The position numbers were made by a program, and so were the translations under genes. Shown here piece by piece: positions 1 to 5,344 of a DNA stretch of 6,344 nucleotides. The notes beneath the pieces are model-generated. The model worked only from the letters and a program-made list of their open reading frames with translations. It had not been told where the DNA came from and searched no databases. This DNA is from Actinomycetes bacterium (GTDB lineage Bacteria; Actinomycetota; Actinomycetes; S36-B12; UBA5976): the NCBI GenBank assembly GCA_021784375.1, contig JAJXSV010000128.1:1-6344 (forward strand), read 5' to 3'. The stretch's first letter is position 1. Each line of letters opens with the position of its first letter.

Positions 1-285
1 TCCAAGCAGAACTGGGTGCTGCTGCAAGGCTTGGAGACGCTCAAACTGCTCGGTCGCCCGCTGCTCATAGGTGCCTCGCGCAAGCGTTTCCTGGGCTCCT
101 TGCTTGCTGAGCCTGACGGCACGCCGCGCGCGGTGTTCGCCCGCGATGCGGCCACCGATGCGATCACTGCCATCTCGGCCGTACATGAGGTGTGGGCGGT
201 GAGGGTTCACAATGTTCGAGCCTCGGCGGATGCGGTCCGCGTGGCACATGCCTGGCTGACCGGTGGTGACGATGAATCGCATTGA
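1..285 (+). CDS. folP: Dihydropteroate synthase, C-terminal part (5' end outside window)
   Basis: Cytoplasmic enzyme of folate synthesis that condenses dihydropterin pyrophosphate with p-aminobenzoate to give dihydropteroate. Only the last 94 residues are present, read in frame from base 1 to the TGA at 283-285. They carry two family hallmarks of the TIM barrel: the LLIGASRKRFLG block with the substrate-binding Ser-Arg-Lys, and near the end the VRVHNVR block, whose Arg and His contact the pterin and phosphate sites. An AATDAITAISAV helix lies between them, as in other DHPS proteins. The gene overlaps folB by 14 bases and is the first visible member of a folate operon. In many actinobacteria folE and ftsH lie upstream, but that is outside this window. 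Identification is secure. Confidence 0.95.
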   Translation, partial: SKQNWVLLQGLETLKLLGRPLLIGASRKRFLGSLLAEPDGTPRAVFARDAATDAITAISAVHEVWAVRVHNVRASADAVRVAHAWLTGGDDESH

Positions 286-631
286 GATCAAAGGCATCCG
301 CGGACACGGCTTTCACGGTGTGCTGACCTTCGAGCGCACGGAGGGCCAGGAGTTCCTTGTCGACGTGGCCATGGAGGTCGCCACCGAAGAGGCGGCCAAG
401 CACGACGACCTGCTGTTGACGGTTGATTACTCGGCCATTGCGCAGCTGGTGCACGCACGCATCATGGGCGAGCCGCATCAACTCATCGAGACGCTCGCGC
501 ATCGCATCGCTGACGATCTCGCCAAAGTCCCGCGCGTGGAAGCCGTGACGGTGGCGGTGCACAAGCCACACGCCCCCATCCCGGTCCCCTTCGATGACGT
601 CGTCGTCACGGTGCATCGATTGAAGGACTGA
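272..631 (+). CDS. folB: Dihydroneopterin aldolase
   Basis: Converts 7,8-dihydroneopterin to 6-hydroxymethyl-dihydropterin and glycolaldehyde; family members are cytoplasmic homo-octamers. The 119-residue length is normal for the family. The N-terminal GHGFHGVL block is present. The family's active-site residues can be placed by comparison with other FolB proteins: Glu21, Tyr53 (in TVDYSAI), Glu73 and catalytic Lys98 (in VHKPHAPIP). The ATG at 272 was chosen because it gives the usual MNRIEIKG-type N-terminus and follows a GGTGGTG stretch. An in-frame GTG at 263 would add only three residues and cannot be excluded. The gene overlaps the end of folP by 14 bases, and its TGA shares one base with the folK ATG, so translation is probably coupled. 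Confidence 0.95.
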   Translation: MNRIEIKGIRGHGFHGVLTFERTEGQEFLVDVAMEVATEEAAKHDDLLLTVDYSAIAQLVHARIMGEPHQLIETLAHRIADDLAKVPRVEAVTVAVHKPHAPIPVPFDDVVVTVHRLKD

Positions 632-1122
632 TGGCGCACGTACTGCTGGGTGTCGGGTCGAATCTGGGAGACCGTGAGGCGGCGCTGCAATCCGTTGTCG
701 ACGCCATGCCAGGACACTTCCATTCCCTGCGGGCCTCGCAGGTGTACAGCACACCACCGTGGGGCGTCACTGACCAACCCCATTTCCTGAATGCGGTGAT
801 TGCCGCGGAAACCGAGCTCACGCCTCTGCAAGTGCTGGAGTTCGCACATGGGTGCGAGTTGCGTGCCAGGCGTGTCCGTGATGAACGCTGGGGTCCCCGC
901 ACGCTCGATGTCGACCTCATCGCGTATGACGATCTGGAGCAGGACCATCCCGTACTGACGCTGCCCCATCCACGCGCGCATGAACGGGCCTTCGTACTGC
1001 TGCCACTGCTGGAGCTGGAACCCTGTTTCCGTTTCCCCGGGCAGGGCGCAGCCGCGGCCCTGCTGGCCGGACTCGATGCCTCGGGTATCACCTTGCACGG
1101 AAGCCTGCAGGTGATGGCATGA
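631..1122 (+). CDS. folK: 2-amino-4-hydroxy-6-hydroxymethyldihydropteridine pyrophosphokinase (HPPK)
   Basis: Transfers pyrophosphate from ATP to 6-hydroxymethyl-dihydropterin, making the substrate of FolP, so folB, folK and folP encode consecutive steps. The protein is 163 residues, the usual size for HPPK. Visible family features are GVGSNLGDR near the start (7-15), the PHFLNAV pterin-pocket segment (50-56) and the signature RWGPRTLDVDLI at 86-97. Asp93 and Asp95 of that signature match the two Mg-binding aspartates. The LPHPRAHERAFVL segment (111-123) matches the ATP-binding His/Arg region. The start ATG overlaps the folB stop by one base (TGATG), and the gene ends in an ATGA overlap with the next gene. 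It is a single-domain protein, not one of the fused FolB-FolK or FolK-FolP forms. Confidence 0.96.
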   Translation: MAHVLLGVGSNLGDREAALQSVVDAMPGHFHSLRASQVYSTPPWGVTDQPHFLNAVIAAETELTPLQVLEFAHGCELRARRVRDERWGPRTLDVDLIAYDDLEQDHPVLTLPHPRAHERAFVLLPLLELEPCFRFPGQGAAAALLAGLDASGITLHGSLQVMA

Positions 1123-1649
1123 AACCCACGCGCAAGCGGGTTCTCGTATACCTGGCGGTGCTCGGTCTGCTCTGTGCCATCACACTCAGCCGTGTCTTCA
1201 TGGCCACGTCCGACACCCTGATGCCAGTGCACTCCGCAGCACCCATCGCCGCGGGCTTCATGAGTGCAGCACTGTTGTGGTGGACGTTGATCGTGCGCCG
1301 TCGCCTGCTGCACATTGCCCGCGCCAAGCACGCTGAAGCCATGCGCGCCAAGGGTGCGGTGCCGACGCCGTTCGTCATGCACGAGAAGCCTTTGGAACCA
1401 TTGGTTGCCGCACGTACCGTGGCACTGGCCTTCGCGGCCAGCCGAGCCGGTGCCTACGTTTGCGGTTGGTACGCGGGTGTCGCCATCTCCTTCTTCGGCC
1501 ACCTGGCTGGTGACGACGTGCGACTACGTCTCGTCTACGCGGCGGCGACCGCGTTGCTGAGCCTGGGGATCGTCATCATCGCGGTCTGGCTGGAGCGCAG
1601 CTGCCAACTGCCGACCCCGCCCGCGGGCGCTGAGGCATCACCGGCCTGA
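1119..1649 (+). CDS. DUF3180 family integral membrane protein
   Basis: A 176-residue protein of unknown function that follows folK in many actinobacterial folate operons; the mycobacterial homologue occupies the same position. Four hydrophobic segments are visible, at about 8-27, 39-60, 100-128 and 137-158. A basic, hydrophilic loop of about 40 residues lies between the second and third. The MKPTRKR start suggests a cytoplasmic N-terminus. Family-like stretches are LVAARTVALAFAASRAGAYV before the third helix and AVWLERSCQLP after the fourth. The tail is Pro/Ala-rich. The start overlaps the folK stop by four bases (ATGA), so it is the last gene of the operon. Its own TGA directly abuts the stop codon of the convergent histidine kinase gene. 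No enzymatic motif is seen. Its link to folate metabolism is inferred only from conserved position. Confidence 0.85.
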   Translation: MKPTRKRVLVYLAVLGLLCAITLSRVFMATSDTLMPVHSAAPIAAGFMSAALLWWTLIVRRRLLHIARAKHAEAMRAKGAVPTPFVMHEKPLEPLVAARTVALAFAASRAGAYVCGWYAGVAISFFGHLAGDDVRLRLVYAAATALLSLGIVIIAVWLERSCQLPTPPAGAEASPA

Positions 1650-3020
1650 TCATGCTCGGTGCAGTGTCACCACGGCATCCACACCATGGGGTTGGACCGA
1701 ATCCAGCCGCACCGTGCCGCCACTCACCTCGGCCAGACGGGAGGCAATGGCCAGACCCAGGCCCGTGCCCGAGCCATCTGCGCGCCCGCGCCAGAAGCGG
1801 TTGAAGGCATGGGCCCGGGCATCCGCGTCCATGCCGGGCCCGGCATCGATGACATGGAAGTCAACGCTGCGCTCGTGCGCGACAGCAGTGATCTCGATTC
1901 GCGAGCCGGTGGGCGCGAATTCCAGAGCGTTGTCCAGGTAACTGTCCAGCACCTGCGCGAGTGCCCCGCTGGCTGCGCTCACCTTGAGGCCACTGGGAAC
2001 CATGGAGCGGAGCTCAAGCCCGCGTTCCTCCGCCAACGGGCTCCACATGTCCAGCCGTTCGGCGATCACCGGATCAACGGCCACCACGTCCACGTGCATG
2101 GCCTGCCCTTCCAGACGTGCCAGTGCCAGCAGGCCGTCGATGAGCACCTGCAGGCGCTGCACTTCCACGATTGCCTGTTCCAGCGATTGCTCCGTGGCCC
2201 GGGCATTGCGCACCGACTCAGCGGCATTCTCCAGCCTGAGGCGCAGTGCAGTCAGAGGCGTACGGAGCTGGTGCGACGCGTCGGAGGCAAATGAGCGCTG
2301 GGACTCCACGAGCGTCTGCAAGCGAGCCGCCATCAGGTTGAAAGCCACTTCCAGCCCGCGCATCTCCGAGGCGCCGCGATCGGAGGTGGCAACGCGAGCC
2401 GTGAGATCGCCACTCGCCAACTGCTCGGTCGCTGCGTGGATGTTGCGCAGGCGTCGTGTGTATGCGCCCGCCATGAGGAAGGCGGCAGTGATTGCAACCA
2501 GCAAGGTCACCAGCCCGGCGACATAGATGCTGCGGATGCGCTTGCTCACAATGGCATCGACACTGGCGATGGGGTAGGTGAGCCGCAGGGCGCCGGCCAT
2601 CTTGGTTCCACTGCGGATGGGAACGGACACCACGAGCATGCGGCCCCCCAGCGAGGTGGAGTCGCGTTCGCCGGTGACGGCCACGCCCTGCAGTGCGGAT
2701 TCAATCTCCACGCGGTTGCTGTAGTCGTAGCCCAGTTCGCTGGTGTGGGTGCTCGCGAGCAGGGTGCCGCTGCCGTCGACGATGTCGACTCCTGAGGCGT
2801 TGGTCCGTGCGTAGCCGTAGACGATGCCCTCGAGGGCCTTGAGGTCACCCTTCACCAGTTTGGGCTCGGCAGCGCTTGCCAACGTCCAGGCATCCCGCTG
2901 CAGGGACAGGTTGACGCTGTCACGCTCGACTGTCTGCAGGTAGGACGCGAGTGGCAGGTCCTGGATGACCAGGATTGCGAACGCGATCGACAGGAAGGCG
3001 GCGAGCAGGCGATTGCGCAT
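1650..3020 (-). CDS. Two-component sensor histidine kinase with extracytoplasmic sensor and HAMP domain
   Basis: A 456-residue membrane kinase, almost certainly partner of the response regulator encoded just upstream. Domains in order are: first membrane helix about 5-27; extracytoplasmic sensor region about 28-163; second membrane helix about 166-188; HAMP linker about 188-240; HisKA dimerisation domain with phospho-acceptor His250 in SDASHQLRTPL; and a HATPase_c domain. The ATPase domain has the N box (YLDNALEFAP, Asn364), the G1 box (DAGPGM, 392-397), an F-box-like AFNRFWRG (405-412) and the G2 box (GTGLGLAI, 418-425). All residues needed for autophosphorylation are present. The sensor region is of a size compatible with a small Cache/PAS-like fold, but I cannot name the ligand. 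The start ATG overlaps the regulator stop by one base (TGATG) with no strong ribosome site, so translation is probably coupled. The stop abuts the DUF3180 stop. Confidence 0.93.
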   Translation of the reverse strand: MRNRLLAAFLSIAFAILVIQDLPLASYLQTVERDSVNLSLQRDAWTLASAAEPKLVKGDLKALEGIVYGYARTNASGVDIVDGSGTLLASTHTSELGYDYSNRVEIESALQGVAVTGERDSTSLGGRMLVVSVPIRSGTKMAGALRLTYPIASVDAIVSKRIRSIYVAGLVTLLVAITAAFLMAGAYTRRLRNIHAATEQLASGDLTARVATSDRGASEMRGLEVAFNLMAARLQTLVESQRSFASDASHQLRTPLTALRLRLENAAESVRNARATEQSLEQAIVEVQRLQVLIDGLLALARLEGQAMHVDVVAVDPVIAERLDMWSPLAEERGLELRSMVPSGLKVSAASGALAQVLDSYLDNALEFAPTGSRIEITAVAHERSVDFHVIDAGPGMDADARAHAFNRFWRGRADGSGTGLGLAIASRLAEVSGGTVRLDSVQPHGVDAVVTLHRA

Positions 3021-3703
3021 CAGGCGTGAGGCGTCTCAAGTCGGAAGCCGACACCGCGCACGGCCTCGATCCAGTCGGGATGCCCGATCTTGCGGCGCAC
3101 CGCAGCGATATGCGCATCCACCGTCTTGGGTGTGACGTAGAGCGATGTCGACCACACCCGCTCCAGTAGTTCGGTACGGCGGTACACCGCTCCGGGATCC
3201 TCGGCCAATACGGAAAGCAACTCGAACTCAGTGGCGGTCAACGCCACTTCCGCACCGTGGACGTGGATGCGTTGCGAGCGTCGGTCGAGGGTGAGCGGGC
3301 CCAGGTGCTGCACGTCCGGGCTCTTGCCGACGGGAGCCTCAGCCCCTGTCCGCCGCGTCACCGCGCGGATGCGGGCCACCAGTTCGCGAATGCCGAAGGG
3401 CTTGGTGACGTAGTCGTCAGCACCCAGTTCGAGTCCCACCACCCGGTCGATCTCATCGTCCCGGGCCGAGATAACGATGATCGGCACCTGCGATACGGCA
3501 CGGATACTGCGGCAGACGTCGTACCCGTCGACATCCGGCAAGCCCAGGTCCAACAGCACCAGGTCGGGCCCGTCTGCTTCGGTGGCCTTCTGCGCGCCTT
3601 CGGTTCCGGAGGCCACGTGCAGCACCTGGAAACCGGCGTTGCGCAATCCCTCCGTGACCCCGGCTGCAACTGCGGCATCATCCTCGATGAGTAGCACTCT
3701 CAT
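3020..3703 (-). CDS. OmpR/PhoB-family response regulator
   Basis: A 227-residue DNA-binding transcription factor. The receiver domain (about 1-118) has the acidic pocket Glu7-Asp8-Asp9, phospho-acceptor Asp52 in LVLLDLGLPDVDG, Ser79 at the switch position and Lys101 in YVTKPF. After a linker, the winged-helix domain (about 132-225) has LTATEFELL, a recognition-helix segment VTPKTVDAHIAAVRRKIG and the closing VRGVGFRL. The ATG at 3703 was chosen because it begins the canonical MRVLLIEDD strand and follows an ACAGGA ribosome site with an 8-base spacer. Upstream in-frame starts at 3712 and 3766 would add non-homologous residues. Its kinase gene follows with a one-base overlap. The direct repeat over its own start codon suggests autoregulation (inference). 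No gene symbol can be assigned from sequence alone. Confidence 0.95.
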   Translation of the reverse strand: MRVLLIEDDAAVAAGVTEGLRNAGFQVLHVASGTEGAQKATEADGPDLVLLDLGLPDVDGYDVCRSIRAVSQVPIIVISARDDEIDRVVGLELGADDYVTKPFGIRELVARIRAVTRRTGAEAPVGKSPDVQHLGPLTLDRRSQRIHVHGAEVALTATEFELLSVLAEDPGAVYRRTELLERVWSTSLYVTPKTVDAHIAAVRRKIGHPDWIEAVRGVGFRLETPHA

Positions 3704-3722
3704 GTCGCACATCCTGTCGCAC
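3703..3722. promoter_or_regulatory. Direct repeat over the response-regulator start codon (candidate operator)
   Basis: The octamer TGTCGCAC occurs perfectly at 3703-3710 and again at 3715-3722, a 12-base period with a 4-base gap. On the coding (minus) strand the repeats read GTGCGACA. They flank the AGGA of the ribosome site, and the inner copy ends on the A of the start ATG. Tandem repeats at near-helical spacing are the usual form of OmpR/PhoB-type sites, so this could be an autoregulatory site. Chance or codon constraint is not excluded. Confidence 0.4.
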
Positions 3723-3765
3723 CGGTGGCTTGGGAAGCAGTTGCGCGGGCCCTGCACGCTGGGCA

Positions 3766-3782
3766 AAGCGGGGAGAAGCGGG
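3766..3782. repeat. Short direct repeat AAGCGGG, 10-base period, in the divergent control region
   Basis: AAGCGGG occurs at 3766-3772 and 3776-3782. The spacing is close to one helical turn and it lies mid-way in the divergent intergenic region, so it could be part of a regulator-binding array. It is short and purine/GC-rich, so support is weak. Confidence 0.25.
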
Positions 3783-3804
3783 CATTCACACGCTGTGCAG
3801 ACCC

Positions 3805-3820
3805 TTCTTCACCGATTCTT
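3805..3820. promoter_or_regulatory. Direct repeat TTCTT-N6-TTCTT, 11-base period (candidate response-regulator site)
   Basis: TTCTT occurs at 3805-3809 and 3816-3820, exactly 11 bases apart, in otherwise GC-rich DNA upstream of the exported-protein gene. An 11-base period is typical of PhoB/OmpR-type sites. If the possible -10 element TACCGT (3857-3862) is used, the repeat would sit about 50-65 bases upstream of the transcription start, a usual activator position. Functional assignment is inference. Confidence 0.35.
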
Positions 3821-3856
3821 GGATGCCTGCCTGCCGGGCCGCAGATGGCGGAGCCG

Positions 3857-3862
3857 TACCGT
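3857..3862 (+). promoter_or_regulatory. Possible -10 element (TACCGT) for the exported-protein gene
   Basis: TACCGT fits the actinobacterial TAnnnT pattern and lies 22 bases before the GTG start, leaving room for a short leader with the ribosome site. No convincing -35 hexamer is seen at the right distance, which would fit an activator-dependent promoter but is also what a chance match would look like. Confidence 0.3.
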
Positions 3863-3872
3863 TGGCAGCGTT

Positions 3873-3880
3873 GGGAGGAG
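3873..3880 (+). promoter_or_regulatory. Ribosome binding site that fixes the GTG start at 3885
   Basis: GGGAGGAG is a near-perfect Shine-Dalgarno sequence. Its GGAGG core ends six bases before the GTG at 3885. The reading frame is open for about 400 bases upstream, so this site decides the start. None of the upstream in-frame start codons I looked at has a comparable site. Confidence 0.8.
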
Positions 3881-3884
3881 CAGC

Positions 3885-4484
3885 GTGAAGCGGCAGGTCG
3901 TCACTTTGGTCACCGTTTTCGGTGTGCTCGTCATCGCCGCTGGTGCCGCTTCCCTCAACGCGCGGGTGCTGCGCAATTTGATGGATGATCCCGGGCGCAT
4001 CGACGCCCGAACGATTCAGGGCATGACCATGATGGGCGCCAGCATCGGTCTGCCTCCGCCGCCGAGCGCCCAGCCGCTCGACGCCTCCACGGCTGTGAAC
4101 GCGGACGCCCAGGTCTCCACGCAGCCGGCAACGAACATCCCGGCTCCCCCAGGTGCACCGGGGGGCAGGGTGGATCGCCTGCACGACGCGAGGGGCGAGG
4201 TGGACGCCGGTGGTGTGTTGACGCACGAGCGACGGCCTCCGCTCACCCCCGACCAGCGGAACCTGCTGCGCATCGCCGCCATGGCGCACGTGCGACCTTG
4301 GACCGTGCTGGCTGCCGCCCGCGGCCAGGCAGTGGATCCCGGCTTGCTGACGAACATTGAGGCCGTGGCCCAGTACATCGGCGTCGACCTCAAGTCGCTC
4401 ACCAGCGTGACGGCGCTGCCACGCATGATGGATCGGGGCCACGGTGGGCCCAACGATCACGGTGGCATGAACTTCGACAACTGA
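3885..4484 (+). CDS. Exported or membrane-anchored protein of unknown function with disordered linker and His/Gly/Asp tail
   Basis: I do not recognise this 199-residue protein. The N-terminus VKRQ followed by a hydrophobic stretch (about 5-23) is a signal peptide or membrane anchor. No lipobox Cys is seen. Residues about 55-115 are rich in Pro, Ala, Gly and Thr and look disordered. A compact, probably helical segment follows (about 118-175), starting LTPDQRNLLRIAAMAHVRPW and containing LLTNIEAVAQYIGVDLKSL. The last 18 residues are rich in Asp, Gly, His, Asn and Met (DRGHGGPNDHGGM), which could bind metal. The strong ribosome site at 3873 sets the GTG start. The gene is divergent from the two-component operon, with 181 bases between, so it is a plausible target or accessory factor of that system (inference). 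The distal helical segment resembles part of a Cro/CI-type fold, but an exported location argues against DNA binding. Confidence 0.8.
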   Translation: MKRQVVTLVTVFGVLVIAAGAASLNARVLRNLMDDPGRIDARTIQGMTMMGASIGLPPPPSAQPLDASTAVNADAQVSTQPATNIPAPPGAPGGRVDRLHDARGEVDAGGVLTHERRPPLTPDQRNLLRIAAMAHVRPWTVLAAARGQAVDPGLLTNIEAVAQYIGVDLKSLTSVTALPRMMDRGHGGPNDHGGMNFDN

Positions 4485-4549
4485 CGGGTTGCGCCGCGGC
4501 CGCAGTCGCGCCCCATTCCGGTAGTTCTCGGCCCCGGCCCGCGCAGCGA
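4485..4549. other. Short convergent intergenic region, no clear terminator
   Basis: These 65 very GC-rich bases lie between the stop codons of two convergent genes. They hold overlapping palindromes (4493-4500 and 4496-4503, the second a NotI site) with no loop and no T-tract. I see no standard intrinsic terminator on either strand. Confidence 0.6.
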
Positions 4550-5344
4550 TCAATGGCGCTGTCGTGTCAGGAAGATGAAGGCCGGCGCCAGGATCATGAG
4601 CGACACCAGCGTGGCGTTGATGTCGAGCGCTGACGTGGTGACGATGGCAGCGGTGGGCAGGGCGGCGCCGTCATAGCCGACTATGAGCAGTGAGAAGGCG
4701 TTGTTGGCGAGATGCGCGCCGAGCGCCAGTTCGATACCGCCGTCACGCACCGAGGCATAGGCCCAGCCGGCGCCCAGCAGGAACCATGAAGCCAGCGCTG
4801 CCGCGGCGTGCATGGATGCTTCCGGATTGCCCGCGTGCGGGAGCGCGAACACCACTCCGCTGATCACCGCCTGGGCCAACGGCGGCAGTGCAGCGGCCCA
4901 GCGCAGGATCCAGCCGCGGAAGAACAACTCCTCCGCCCACGCTTGCACGGGCAACAGCACGGCCACCACGGCTGCGAAGGGCAGGAAATTGCCGGCATCA
5001 AAGGTGAGGCGGTAATGCGACGGGTGGAAGGGGTAGTCGACGGCGGAGCTGAGGGCGGAGAGCAGGAACCACACCACAAAGCCGGTGACGATGCGCTGTC
5101 GGTTGATGCGGCTTGTGACATTCACCAGGCGCGCGATCGGTGTACCAGTCACGTACCGCCACACCAGTGGTGTCGCGAGGAAGAGCGGTATGAATCCGGC
5201 AAGGTCGCGCAGCAGTTGCTGCCAGGGGGCAGTGCCGGGCAGCAACTGCGGCGCCAGCGCAGCGATCATGGCGGCCGGGTAGATCCAAAGCACTGCAATC
5301 ACGAAGGTGGCTGCGATCCAGCGCCACCAGGGCATGGGATTCAT
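4550..5344 (-). CDS. CPBP family intramembrane metalloprotease (CAAX/Abi type)
   Basis: A 264-residue polytopic membrane protein, mostly hydrophobic with about seven or eight predicted helices. It carries the three motifs of the CPBP (CAAX protease and bacteriocin-processing) family: EExxxR as Glu138-Glu139-Leu-Phe-Phe-Arg143, FxxxH as Phe166...His170, and HxxxN as His211...Asn215. These residues form the glutamate/histidine catalytic site within the membrane in characterised relatives, so the protein is probably an active protease. Bacterial members have varied roles, including bacteriocin immunity, peptide processing and regulation of membrane proteins, so its substrate cannot be deduced. 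The ATG at 5344 forms an ATGA overlap with the upstream NuoD-like gene. A GGAGAGG ribosome site (5352-5358) lies inside that gene with a 7-base spacer. The tight coupling suggests a shared job, possibly at the membrane. Confidence 0.9.
   Translation of the reverse strand: MNPMPWWRWIAATFVIAVLWIYPAAMIAALAPQLLPGTAPWQQLLRDLAGFIPLFLATPLVWRYVTGTPIARLVNVTSRINRQRIVTGFVVWFLLSALSSAVDYPFHPSHYRLTFDAGNFLPFAAVVAVLLPVQAWAEELFFRGWILRWAAALPPLAQAVISGVVFALPHAGNPEASMHAAAALASWFLLGAGWAYASVRDGGIELALGAHLANNAFSLLIVGYDGAALPTAAIVTTSALDINATLVSLMILAPAFIFLTRQRH

Noticed and set aside
606..1502. Long minus-strand frame (298 codons) across folK and the DUF3180 gene
   Set aside because: Its composition is Cys/His/Arg/Gln-rich with no domain signal. 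It is a shadow of two well-supported plus-strand genes in GC-rich DNA.
1658..1671. Hairpin GGTG-CAGTGT-CACC just past the DUF3180 stop as a terminator
   Set aside because: Only four base pairs and no following T-tract; it lies in kinase coding sequence and is too weak to call.
3704..3766. Longer N-terminus for the response regulator (starts at 3712 or 3766)
   Set aside because: The added residues are not part of any receiver domain. The ATG at 3703 starts the canonical first strand and has an AGGA ribosome site at good spacing.
3477..3884. Upstream extension of the exported-protein frame, giving a much longer protein
   Set aside because: The frame runs antisense through the response-regulator gene. 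The strong ribosome site at 3873 followed by GTG and a clean signal or anchor helix fixes the start at 3885.
4493..4503. GC palindromes between the convergent genes as a bidirectional terminator
   Set aside because: The palindromes have no loop and no flanking T or A runs, so they do not form a standard intrinsic terminator.
3786..4553. Long minus-strand frame (255 codons) opposite the exported-protein gene
   Set aside because: Shadow composition with no ribosome site or domain. The plus-strand gene has a strong ribosome site and a signal-like N-terminus.
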